Source of the DNA: CAYZMS01 sp964479625
GTDB lineage: Bacteria; Bacteroidota; Bacteroidia; Chitinophagales; Saprospiraceae
Assembly: GCA_964479625.1 (NCBI GenBank)
Contig: CAYZMS010000017.1
Coordinates: forward strand, 1-64,000
Direction: 5' to 3'
DNA length: 64,000 nt
The notes beneath the pieces are model-generated. The model had not been told where the DNA came from and did not search any database. It saw only the letters and a program-made list of their open reading frames with translations. This document shows positions 52,953 to 61,054 of the stretch, one piece after another. The translations under genes and the position numbers were made by a program. Each line of letters begins with the position of its first letter. Position 1 is the stretch's first letter.

Positions 52953-54080
52953 TTAAGTAGCTGAGGAGTAGGGACTTGTACTTTTGGGTTGCATGCTTTT
53001 AATAAAGGTGTATAATTCTACTTTTTCCTTTTTCCCTTTTAATTCAATTATGCCCATTCGTTTGGCTTCAAACTGGCTTTCAGGCAGGTCCAGTTGGTCC
53101 AGCAGCCTTTTTGAAATAAGAATAGAAACGCGGAATTTGTTGCATACGGCCTGGATACGGGAGGTGGTATTAATAACATCACCCGAGTGGACGATATCCT
53201 TTTTGATTATACCGATCTCGCCAGTTGTAATGGTTCCGGAGTGCAAACCGGCTTTAAATTCCGGTGATAAGCCGTATTTTTCTTTAAATTTTGGAGCATT
53301 GGCCGCTACGGCTGCCTGAATTCGGTAAAAACAGTACACGCAATTGCTATTGCGAATTCCTTTTTCAATTGGCCAGGTCACCACTACCTCATCTCCTACA
53401 TACTGATAGATCTCCCCCGCAGATTCAATGATCGGAACGGTAATATCCCTAAAGAAGTCATTGAGAAAGTTAAAAAAGCGCTTGTGACCAAGCATCTCTG
53501 CAATATGAGTAGAAGATTTAATGTCAACAAACATAAAAATGCGTTCTTCTTCCCTGGGTTTGTGGTAATGCCCCAAAAGCATTTTTCGTAGAATGCCCTG
53601 ACCATATTTCTCATTCACGTGTAAAAAAACGATAGTGACAAAAGCCACGATCGACCAAAGTACCAGATTGCGAAAGTAGTAGGTGTCGGAAAAAAAGAGT
53701 TGATCCCGGTAAAGTATCCTATCGGGGTCGGGTCTCAGGCGATACATGACCTGATAAACGATAATAAAAAGGAAAAAATTAAGCAGGGAAAGGATGAGGC
53801 TGTTTTGCAATAGGGCAAAGCCGAAAGAACGGGTACGCAATTGATCGCGGAGAACGAAGATCAGCAGGCTACCCGAGAATAAGCCCGCTAAAAAAGCCCC
53901 TAGTATTTGACTCCAGTAGAGGGGTATAAAAGCGCCATCAGGGACAGGACGGTTAAGGGTTCCTTCAGTAATCACCCTGGTGTTGTAGCTATCCAACCAC
54001 CCGATAATCGTCCAGATTATGGTAATCCAGATGACCTGGTTAAACTGTATACGAACCCTTGCGGACTGGAATACCGCCAT
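52953..54080 (-). CDS. Membrane class III adenylate/guanylate cyclase
   Basis: 375 residues from ATG 54080. An in-frame start at 54131 lies upstream of the likely transcription start set by the -7 element at 54129-54136. Four predicted helices (about 15-30, 60-80, 95-110, 140-155) are followed by a class III catalytic domain. The two metal-binding aspartates are present (FVDIKSST, D186; VGDEVV, D230), as are the N and R of NTTSRIQ. It probably makes cAMP from ATP, but the substrate-selecting residues are not clear enough to rule out GTP. It stands alone, divergent from a GNAT gene. Confidence 0.9.
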   Translation of the reverse strand: MAVFQSARVRIQFNQVIWITIIWTIIGWLDSYNTRVITEGTLNRPVPDGAFIPLYWSQILGAFLAGLFSGSLLIFVLRDQLRTRSFGFALLQNSLILSLLNFFLFIIVYQVMYRLRPDPDRILYRDQLFFSDTYYFRNLVLWSIVAFVTIVFLHVNEKYGQGILRKMLLGHYHKPREEERIFMFVDIKSSTHIAEMLGHKRFFNFLNDFFRDITVPIIESAGEIYQYVGDEVVVTWPIEKGIRNSNCVYCFYRIQAAVAANAPKFKEKYGLSPEFKAGLHSGTITTGEIGIIKKDIVHSGDVINTTSRIQAVCNKFRVSILISKRLLDQLDLPESQFEAKRMGIIELKGKKEKVELYTFIKSMQPKSTSPYSSAT

Positions 54081-54128
54081 GTATGTTGTATTTAGTGCGC
54101 TACCGTTGATTCTTCGGTTATGGCGCGA

Positions 54129-54136
54129 CAAAATTA
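54129..54136 (-). promoter_or_regulatory. Candidate -7 element of the cyclase gene
   Basis: TAATTTTG on the minus strand (CAAAATTA on the plus strand) is an exact TAnnTTTG match. It puts the transcript start near 54122 and supports the ATG at 54080 over 54131. No clear -33 TTG is seen. Confidence 0.4.
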
Positions 54137-54259
54137 AGTATTTTCCTTTTGGAAGGGATATCCTGCGTGGTGCTTCACCCTTTCATAACGTTTCTTATCC
54201 TTACATTTGGGGTGCCGTCTGGAGTGGAACCCTGTCCTGTTTTACCTTAATTGTTACCT

Positions 54260-54838
54260 ATGGCCAAGCCTTTATTGCAATTAGATACCGTTTTATTGAC
54301 CGCACGCACGGTGGTACGCCGCTTTCGTGAAGAAGAGGGGCAGGCCTTTTGGGAAATGCTGCAAAATAATCAATCTGACATAAGAGACAACCTTGCCCCA
54401 ATGCTGGAGCTAGTGAAAGGGCCTGAAGATGCGGAGTTATTTGTTCGAAGGGAAATGGCTTTTTGGCTTACCCAAAAACAATACAGCTTTGCCATCTGGA
54501 AAAAAGAAACCGTCGAAATGGTCGGGTATATTGGTTTACACGAGTTGGACTGGCATCTTCCAGGAGCAAGGCTACGTTTTTTTCTCGATCGCCATGTCAG
54601 GGGGAAGGGCATTATGAACGAGGTCATGAATGCTGTTATTCCTTTTGCTTTCAATCAATTGAAAATGGAACGCATCTGGTTAAAAATAGGCATGGATAAT
54701 TTCTCCGCACAGCGGGTAGTACGCCGGGCAAACTTTCACCGGGAAGGGGATCTGCGACACGCCATTCGAACCCCGACCGGTATTTTAATGGATGCTATGC
54801 AATTTGCCCTGACCCGTCCTGAATTCGAAAGATTATAG
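54260..54838 (+). CDS. RimJ/RimL-type GNAT N-acetyltransferase
   Basis: 192 residues from ATG 54260 (a TTG nine bases earlier is not needed). The RimJ/RimL family pattern is visible: LTARTVVRRFREEEGQAFWEML, then VGYIGLHELDW, the acetyl-CoA motif RHVRGKGIMNEVM and NFSAQRVVRRANF near the end. It acetylates an amino group, perhaps on a protein or small molecule. The stop is 21 bases before a small membrane protein gene, probably one transcript. Confidence 0.92.
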   Translation: MAKPLLQLDTVLLTARTVVRRFREEEGQAFWEMLQNNQSDIRDNLAPMLELVKGPEDAELFVRREMAFWLTQKQYSFAIWKKETVEMVGYIGLHELDWHLPGARLRFFLDRHVRGKGIMNEVMNAVIPFAFNQLKMERIWLKIGMDNFSAQRVVRRANFHREGDLRHAIRTPTGILMDAMQFALTRPEFERL

Positions 54839-54859
54839 ACTTTGAAAACGCTCAATCTA

Positions 54860-55300
54860 ATGAACGATGACCGGTTGGAGAATTTACTGAAGGAGGAATA
54901 TTTTCATATTCAATCCATTATCAACCAATTCGATCAAAGGGCCTTGACGATAAAGGCCTGGAGCATCAGTTTTAGCCTTGGCGCGATCGGTGCTGGTTTT
55001 GCGGCCCAAGCCAATTTTATTTTTTTGATCGCTGCGGTGAGCGCCTTCATCTTCTGGGTCATTGAAACCCAATGGAAAACCTTTCAATACGCATTTTATG
55101 AACGGGCCAGGAAAATAGAGGCTTACTTTAAAGATCCTTCACTTGCCATTCAACCCGTGCAACTGGGCTCCAGTTGGGACCACAACTGGCGCAAAGGGGG
55201 TACCGCTCGTTTTCTTCGAATTTTCAGTTGGTCCCATGTTGCCTTGCCTCATCTGCTGGCAGTGCTTTTGGGCCTGGGTATTTTTATTTGGCAATGGTGA
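54860..55300 (+). CDS. Small membrane protein of unknown function
   Basis: 146 residues from ATG 54860 (a TTG at 54842 is possible). A soluble helix (LLKEEYFHIQSIINQFDQRA) is followed by two adjacent helices (ISFSLGAIGAGFAAQANFIF and FLIAAVSAFIFWVI) and a last helix (ALPHLLAVLLGLGIFIWQW). The central part has many aromatic and charged residues. I do not recognise the family. It lies just after the GNAT gene. Confidence 0.75.
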   Translation: MNDDRLENLLKEEYFHIQSIINQFDQRALTIKAWSISFSLGAIGAGFAAQANFIFLIAAVSAFIFWVIETQWKTFQYAFYERARKIEAYFKDPSLAIQPVQLGSSWDHNWRKGGTARFLRIFSWSHVALPHLLAVLLGLGIFIWQW

Positions 55301-55488
55301 TCCACCTTTTTTCTGCCTACATCTTTTGGATTTTAACAGATTTACAGCGGATTGCTTATCCCGAATGCCTTATTTTGGTCGTTTTAAATAATATTGGTTT
55401 TCTAAAACCCAAGGTAAGGTTTGATTTTGTCAAAAGCGCTACTTGCTGAAAGTCGGGTTTGTAGCACCACACCGAAAGTTTTAACACT

Positions 55489-57153
55489 ATGAGATATTTC
55501 CTGCTCCTTGTTTTATTTTTTTCCTGCACTTTTTTTGCCGGGGCACAGTCTTCGTTTTTTACTATTAATATCGGGACTTTTGTAAATGCAAAATCGGAGG
55601 ATTTCGGGCGCTTAAACGAACTGGGACTATTATATGCCCACCAACAACCGGAAGCCGATTATATACAAGTATTTCTCGGTGGCTTTGAAGATCGTGCGAA
55701 GGCAGATCAGGTGCTGAACCAGGTAAAAGCGGCAGGCTATTCGGGAGCCTATGTACAGGAAGTTCTGCTGACCCCCGGCCAAACCTACACGGTTATCCAG
55801 GTGGCCAACCTCAAAGCCGATGGTAGTGTAAATTGGGAAAAATATAAAGGCCTTGGAGATATTTATGCTATCGCCAGTGGCGGCTATGTGAAGGTGGTCA
55901 AGGGCGTTTATCCTGATATTTCAGCAGCTAAAAAAGACCTGGAGGATATTCGAAAAAAAGGTTTTGACGATGCTTTTATTAAGAAGGTTAATCCTGCCAT
56001 GTTGCGCAAACTGGGGCGCTTTGAAACCGGTTCAGCCTTAAAAGAACCTCTGATCTCTATTGATCTGGATAACCCCTCCGCTTCCCGGGAGGGTGGAGTA
56101 CCTGATTCGTACAGCACCACTACCGGGAATCTTGGGACAAAATCCGGAGCGGGACCCACCATTCGTTCGAATGTAAAGCGAAGGTCGGTGCTGGAACTTC
56201 AAAAAGTGCTAAAAACCAGCGGCTATTACGAAGGCAGCCTGGATGGTTATTATGGACCGGCTACAGAGCAAGCTTTTCAGCAATTTGTTGCCGAACATCC
56301 TGGCTTTCAAAAGTATAAAGCACTGGCTGAGGTCATGCCGGGAGGCGTTCCAACGACTATAAATGATGACCCAATGCAGGAGGCCCTGGATAAGCTCGTG
56401 GAGGACCCTGCTTCGATCACCACAGTAGAACGGTACAACAATGCTGTATCCAAAGGATACCAGGCCTATATGCTCTTTCGGGATTTTGGACCTTCCCAGG
56501 ATGTTAATAATCTGATGAATACGGCCATCCGGGAGGCTTTTGCCGGTCAGCCTAGCTCGAACTTACCTCCCTTTGACCCAAATGCTACTTATGCTTATAA
56601 TGACATGGGGCAACTCATTTTGCACCTGCACTTTTTACACGCCTCCCCCATTGAACCCTATGCCGCTCCCTGCTGGTTAACGGAAGAGCATCCCCAGGAG
56701 ACCAAGCAGGCGCGAACGACTTTCTCAAAATATCCGAATAGCGGATTGAAGGTTCAGCCTTGTGGTTCTTTTCAGGATTGGTCAGAATCGGAAATTTTAA
56801 TGACCATTTCCAGAGAATTAAGTGCGCAGCCTGATGTCGATCCGGTAAAGCTTTCCAATTATGCTGCCGAGCGCGCATCCTTACTCAGCTCTCCTGAACC
56901 ATTGGATAATATGCGCGCAAAAATTGCCACGGACTGGAACAACAAGCTTTGGAATAACCTTAACGGCTGGGCTACCCGCGATCCCCTTAACGGACGGATC
57001 GTTGAATCGCTCAAAGTTGGGTACTACCAGACCCTGATTCGAATGGAGGATCACTTTATGACCCTTGGTCTATCTGCAGATGAGGCCAAGGTGAAAAGCC
57101 TGGAAGTAATGCGTACCATGGTCGCCCCCTACGCAGAACGGTTTACCAAATAG
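55489..57153 (+). CDS. Secreted protein with two SPOR-like repeats and a peptidoglycan-binding domain
   Basis: 554 residues with a signal peptide (LLLVLFFSCTFFAGAQ). Two SPOR-like units come first (about 23-95, with ADYIQVFLGGFEDRAKADQV, and about 95-165). A PG_binding_1-like domain (about 233-270: LELQKVLKTSGYYEGSLDGYYG then ATEQAFQQF) follows. The last 270 residues are helical with no known motif. The parts suggest a periplasmic protein that binds the cell wall, perhaps at division or growth sites. The C-terminal half may hold an unknown activity. Confidence 0.83.
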   Translation: MRYFLLLVLFFSCTFFAGAQSSFFTINIGTFVNAKSEDFGRLNELGLLYAHQQPEADYIQVFLGGFEDRAKADQVLNQVKAAGYSGAYVQEVLLTPGQTYTVIQVANLKADGSVNWEKYKGLGDIYAIASGGYVKVVKGVYPDISAAKKDLEDIRKKGFDDAFIKKVNPAMLRKLGRFETGSALKEPLISIDLDNPSASREGGVPDSYSTTTGNLGTKSGAGPTIRSNVKRRSVLELQKVLKTSGYYEGSLDGYYGPATEQAFQQFVAEHPGFQKYKALAEVMPGGVPTTINDDPMQEALDKLVEDPASITTVERYNNAVSKGYQAYMLFRDFGPSQDVNNLMNTAIREAFAGQPSSNLPPFDPNATYAYNDMGQLILHLHFLHASPIEPYAAPCWLTEEHPQETKQARTTFSKYPNSGLKVQPCGSFQDWSESEILMTISRELSAQPDVDPVKLSNYAAERASLLSSPEPLDNMRAKIATDWNNKLWNNLNGWATRDPLNGRIVESLKVGYYQTLIRMEDHFMTLGLSADEAKVKSLEVMRTMVAPYAERFTK

Positions 57154-57274
57154 GACCCCTCTTCACCAGCAAGCACCAGAAATATGAAAGGTAAGACCCC
57201 GGTATTTTTTGAGCACTTCTCTGCTTTTTTAAGCAGAATGTAGCGACCATTATTTATATCCATTACAAACTTAT

Positions 57275-57282
57275 TACTTTTG
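57275..57282 (+). promoter_or_regulatory. Candidate -7 element (TACTTTTG) of the ferredoxin gene
   Basis: Exact TAnnTTTG match, 40 bases before the ATG at 57323. No TTG at the usual -33 distance. Confidence 0.4.
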
Positions 57283-57322
57283 CCCGGTCTTCAATACCTG
57301 TCCTAATTCGATAAAACCGATC

Positions 57323-57655
57323 ATGAAGGAAAATATCGTCAATATAAAGGTAATTGACCGCGAGGGAAAGGAACATCAGTTGGAGGGCCCCACTGATATG
57401 AATATGAACATGATGGAGCTGTGCAAGGCTTACGAACTCCCGGTAAAGGGTACCTGTGGAGGAATGGCTCTTTGTTCGACCTGCCATATGTATATCTTAT
57501 CCGATAATGTATTGCCCGAAATGGGCGAAGATGAGGAGGATATGCTCGATCAGGCCTTTTTTGTCGAGGATAATTCTCGGCTTGGTTGTCAACTTCCCCT
57601 GACGGAAGCCCTGGAGGGCTTAACTGTGAAATTAGCACCCGAAAGTGAAGCGTAA
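57323..57655 (+). CDS. [2Fe-2S] ferredoxin of the adrenodoxin type
   Basis: 110 residues. The four cluster cysteines are C45, C51, C54 and C89 (C-x5-C-x2-C-x34-C), in GTCGGMALCSTC and RLGCQLP, as in adrenodoxin/Isc-type ferredoxins. It carries electrons in the cytoplasm, perhaps to Fe-S assembly or oxygenases. It is monocistronic, followed by a hairpin, and convergent with the subtilase gene. Confidence 0.95.
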   Translation: MKENIVNIKVIDREGKEHQLEGPTDMNMNMMELCKAYELPVKGTCGGMALCSTCHMYILSDNVLPEMGEDEEDMLDQAFFVEDNSRLGCQLPLTEALEGLTVKLAPESEA

Positions 57656-57660
57656 TAAAG

Positions 57661-57699
57661 AGAAGGGTTGCCAAGCATCGGAGCAATGGCAACCCTTCT
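57661..57699. terminator. Bidirectional hairpin between ferredoxin and subtilase genes
   Basis: A perfect 13-pair stem (AGAAGGGTTGCCA with its complement at 57687-57699) and a 13-base loop. T-runs on each side are short, so it may end transcription from either gene with moderate strength. Confidence 0.7.
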
Positions 57700-57724
57700 G
57701 TTTGGGGCTTTTATAGCCTTGTTG

Positions 57725-60700
57725 TTAGGGTCTTGCCACCACTAACCGTCGGCCAAAGCGCTGTCCATCGATCAGGAAAACGAGAAAGTAAACTCCATCG
57801 GGAAGATCAAGCACAGAAAGCGACTGCTGCTGACGGGTAATATTCCCCATATTGTATTGTCGAACCTGTCTTCCGTAGACGTCGGTAAGGAAAAACGCTA
57901 CCTGACGATCCTTTTCAAAATCGAATTGGACTTGAACCTCCTGGCTTGCCGGGTTGGGGAAGAGGCTAATATTAGCAGCGAATTCCGGAAAATCCATTGC
58001 GGAGGTGGGCAGTTGCACTTCAATTCGGTCGGCCCTTGCGCTGGAGCAACCACTAGGGGAAACTGCTACCAGAACCACATCGTAAATGCCCTGGGCAGTG
58101 TAGGTATAAGTTGGGTTCTGTTCGGTACTGATCCCGCCATCACCAAAATCCCACATCCAGGCGTTAGCACCTTCGGAGCGATCCTGGAAGGAAGCAGTAG
58201 CCTCCCCTTGTTCATTCAGAAAAAAGATGGAGTCTGCCGGTTCGAAATCAGCAACAGGTGAGGCCCCGGCTCCCGCTGCAGAAACGATCACGGGGTTGCG
58301 ACCACAAAAGTTGCTGTATTCAAGCTCCCAGTCATAGAAATAGCTATAAATGGAGGCATCATTATTATTGGAGCCGGTAATGGAGATAACATTGAAGATC
58401 TGGTAAGGGAATTGAGCCCCTAAGGCATTGCTGGTCAAAGCATTTCCAAAGGACAAGGCCAGTTCATAATCGTCTCCCGGGCTAACTTCAAAGCCCAGAT
58501 CAATACGTTGCTCCCCATCCACCAGGTTTACGACCTTTTGTTGCACACTTCCGTTGGGGCCGCGCAGAATTATACCTCTTGGGCCTGCACCCTGAGCGAA
58601 TACCTTTACAGAATTTAAGGTAAGTGGTGCGTCACAATCAAAAACCAGTCCTCCAAGAGAGTTGTCCTGTACCTGATCGGAACCCAGCAGGTTTTCAAGG
58701 CCCAGGTTCCTTTTGAAGTTGAGCTCTGCATATAGTGTTCGATCTGAGGTTGGGGCGTCGATGATCAAAGCGTCTCCCTCAGACAAGGCGTTCCCATCCA
58801 GGAGTCGGTCATACCACCGTACAAAGCCGTTGGAGCTGCTATAGCTGGCCTGAAGGAGCACCTGGCTACCCACACAACTATTCTCATTTCCGAAAGTGGT
58901 TATGGTTGGGGATAGGGAATTATTTCGAACCTCAACTATCATTTTCATTCGGTTGTTCAAAACTCGTAGGTCGGGTTGCCCATTTGGGTTTTCGATCGTC
59001 ACACTGATCTCATAGATGCCGGCATTAGCGGGAATATTGGGCATGTCCACTTCGGCTGTTGCCCCTGGTGGAAGGTTCCCGTCTACCTGGAAGCGGGCCA
59101 GCTCCTGCTGGTTAATGGTTCGGCGTACGACCAGGTCCAGGGAATTGATATCATCAGTACCGGCATTTTCGATTACTGCACTTAAAAAAAGCTGGCGGTC
59201 ACAATGGAGGGTATTGCCCCGGAGGTCGGCCAGAATAGCATCATTTGGAGAACTGACCGGGGGAGTCGGCGTATTTCCCTGGTCAACAAGGTAGTTGAAA
59301 GCAGCCAAAACATCAATTACGCCATTACCATAGGTGTTATCTTCACCGGGTGCCCCTAGGTCAGTAGCCGATTGATATAAGGCCTGGCTGATAAGCCCCC
59401 CGTCCAACTCTGGAAAAGCCTCTTTTAGTAAAAGGAAAGCACCCGCAACATAGGGAGCGGAAAAGCTGGTTCCATTTACGGTTTGATAGTTTGCTCCGGG
59501 AGAGGCGGATCGAACGTTTACCCCGGGAGCCATTACCTCCGGTTTAATGCCCAAGCTTCCGGCACCACCACAACCGGAAGGGCCTCTGGATGAGAAATTG
59601 GCCACCGAGAAATTATTACTGATCGACCCGACTGCAAGTGGGGTGACTTCATCAATGCTGAGTGTTGCCGGGAAACTTATCGTCGACTCCGGAGCTTCTG
59701 TTCCGGAATTCCCGGCTGAAAAGATCAGGCCGATCCCTGCAACCCGTATATTCTCGAAGGTATTATTATAGGGGGAGGAACTGCACTGCCCGGGAAAGAT
59801 ACTTTCAAAAGAACTTCCCCAGGAGTTATTGATCACATCGGGAATGTCATCAGTTGTATTAATATTTCCGTCGGGATTAAGGGCCCATTCAAAGGCTTCG
59901 AAAATGGTCACTTCTTTTCCGGTATAGGTACAGGGGCGATCGGTCTCCCGGTTGAGTAAAGGAAGGCCAGCAGCCAGCCATTCTCCGTTAAAGGCAGCAC
60001 CCAGGGTGTCATTATTCAGACGGTCCAGGCCAATGGCGGCACTTGCTACCTGCGACCCATGAAAATCACAATAATCTTCCAGCCTTTCGGTAGAGTAAGT
60101 AGCTTCGATCGGAGCATTCTGGTAGCGGAATTGACGACGCAAAGCAGGATGGGCACTGTCGGTCCCAGAATCCATAACGAGAATCTTCGTGCCGTAGCCG
60201 GTGTACCCAAGTTGCCAAAGTGCAGGTGCCTTGATCACATCAAGGCCAGGCTCCCGCCCATTGGGAACCGGAGGGCGGATGGGGCTGTGGGTGTCTCCCA
60301 GGGGGCGCATTGGAATATTTTTGAAGATACCATCTACTTCGGGGCGCAGGCTCAATGCTTCAAGAAGTTCTTTTTTAGCGTCCAGAAGGATCATGTTGGC
60401 GATCCATAGCGATTTAATACTCTCTTCTTTTACCATGTCGGAGGTTGACAGGAATTGTATCAGCCCTGCCTGATCGCGTTTTGCCGTTTCCTGCAGGCGA
60501 GAAAATAGAACAGGGAGTCGTTCGTCACGGGAATAGTTGGCCCTAAGCATGGAAGCGTTCAATTCCTCGACATCGACCTGATTCCGCAGCATTATGATCG
60601 CCGAATGCCAATCGGCAGGGCCTTGCTTGAAATCTTCCAGTAGAAGACCGTCGATACGACCCACTTCGAAGGATTGGCCATAAGAAAAACATGCTGGAAG

Positions 60701-60739
60701 CATTAAAAATGCAGCAATTGCAAAGGTTTTCAGATTCAT
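57725..60739 (-). CDS. T9SS-secreted subtilisin-like (S8) protease with PKD domain
   Basis: 1004 residues from ATG 60739 (60757 adds six residues). Signal FAIAAFLMLPACFSYGQ. The S8 domain (about 165-470) has Asp190 in VMDSGTD, His227 in DFHGSQV, Ser425 in GTSFSAPYVAG and the oxyanion Asn in SAGNSG, so it should be active. CARDB-like and other beta modules (about 500-800) follow, then a PKD domain (about 840-915: WDFGDGGISTEQNPTYTY) and a type A sorting domain (LFPNPASQEVQVQF to FGRRLVVARP). Probably a surface or released peptidase. Confidence 0.92.
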   Translation of the reverse strand: MNLKTFAIAAFLMLPACFSYGQSFEVGRIDGLLLEDFKQGPADWHSAIIMLRNQVDVEELNASMLRANYSRDERLPVLFSRLQETAKRDQAGLIQFLSTSDMVKEESIKSLWIANMILLDAKKELLEALSLRPEVDGIFKNIPMRPLGDTHSPIRPPVPNGREPGLDVIKAPALWQLGYTGYGTKILVMDSGTDSAHPALRRQFRYQNAPIEATYSTERLEDYCDFHGSQVASAAIGLDRLNNDTLGAAFNGEWLAAGLPLLNRETDRPCTYTGKEVTIFEAFEWALNPDGNINTTDDIPDVINNSWGSSFESIFPGQCSSSPYNNTFENIRVAGIGLIFSAGNSGTEAPESTISFPATLSIDEVTPLAVGSISNNFSVANFSSRGPSGCGGAGSLGIKPEVMAPGVNVRSASPGANYQTVNGTSFSAPYVAGAFLLLKEAFPELDGGLISQALYQSATDLGAPGEDNTYGNGVIDVLAAFNYLVDQGNTPTPPVSSPNDAILADLRGNTLHCDRQLFLSAVIENAGTDDINSLDLVVRRTINQQELARFQVDGNLPPGATAEVDMPNIPANAGIYEISVTIENPNGQPDLRVLNNRMKMIVEVRNNSLSPTITTFGNENSCVGSQVLLQASYSSSNGFVRWYDRLLDGNALSEGDALIIDAPTSDRTLYAELNFKRNLGLENLLGSDQVQDNSLGGLVFDCDAPLTLNSVKVFAQGAGPRGIILRGPNGSVQQKVVNLVDGEQRIDLGFEVSPGDDYELALSFGNALTSNALGAQFPYQIFNVISITGSNNNDASIYSYFYDWELEYSNFCGRNPVIVSAAGAGASPVADFEPADSIFFLNEQGEATASFQDRSEGANAWMWDFGDGGISTEQNPTYTYTAQGIYDVVLVAVSPSGCSSARADRIEVQLPTSAMDFPEFAANISLFPNPASQEVQVQFDFEKDRQVAFFLTDVYGRQVRQYNMGNITRQQQSLSVLDLPDGVYFLVFLIDGQRFGRRLVVARP

Positions 60740-61054
60740 GTAGCCTATATGTTTCAAAAAAAGCTTAACAAGAGTTAGAGGTAATGTAGCGGTTGTAGAT
60801 CGGAGTTTTAAGTGTCCCAGTCTGCAAGATATCCACTTAGTGGTAGCAGCAATCTCATCTTATTTGGAAGTAAAGATGTCTATACCTGTTTCAGCGGTGG
60901 TATCGACAGTTCAGGGCTAGCTAATTGTTGCAGCCTCTTCCTATTTTTTCCCCGCTAAATTGGAGCAGGTGATCAATAAGACTTTTAAAGCTCTGTGAAT
61001 ATAATGGATTTTTCGGAAGGTTGTTTTTTGAGATTTGCATCTTTGTCGAATATC
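60740..61054. other. 315-base intergenic region upstream of the subtilase gene
   Basis: No convincing gene on either strand. It follows the AddB-like gene (minus strand) and should hold the subtilase promoter. I see no exact TAnnTTTG element on the minus strand. Confidence 0.5.

Noticed and set aside
57220..57237. Seven-pair hairpin TCTGCTT/AAGCAGA before the ferredoxin gene
   Set aside because: No T-run follows it and its position (66 bases after the SPOR gene) is not decisive. It could be a weak terminator but I cannot support it.
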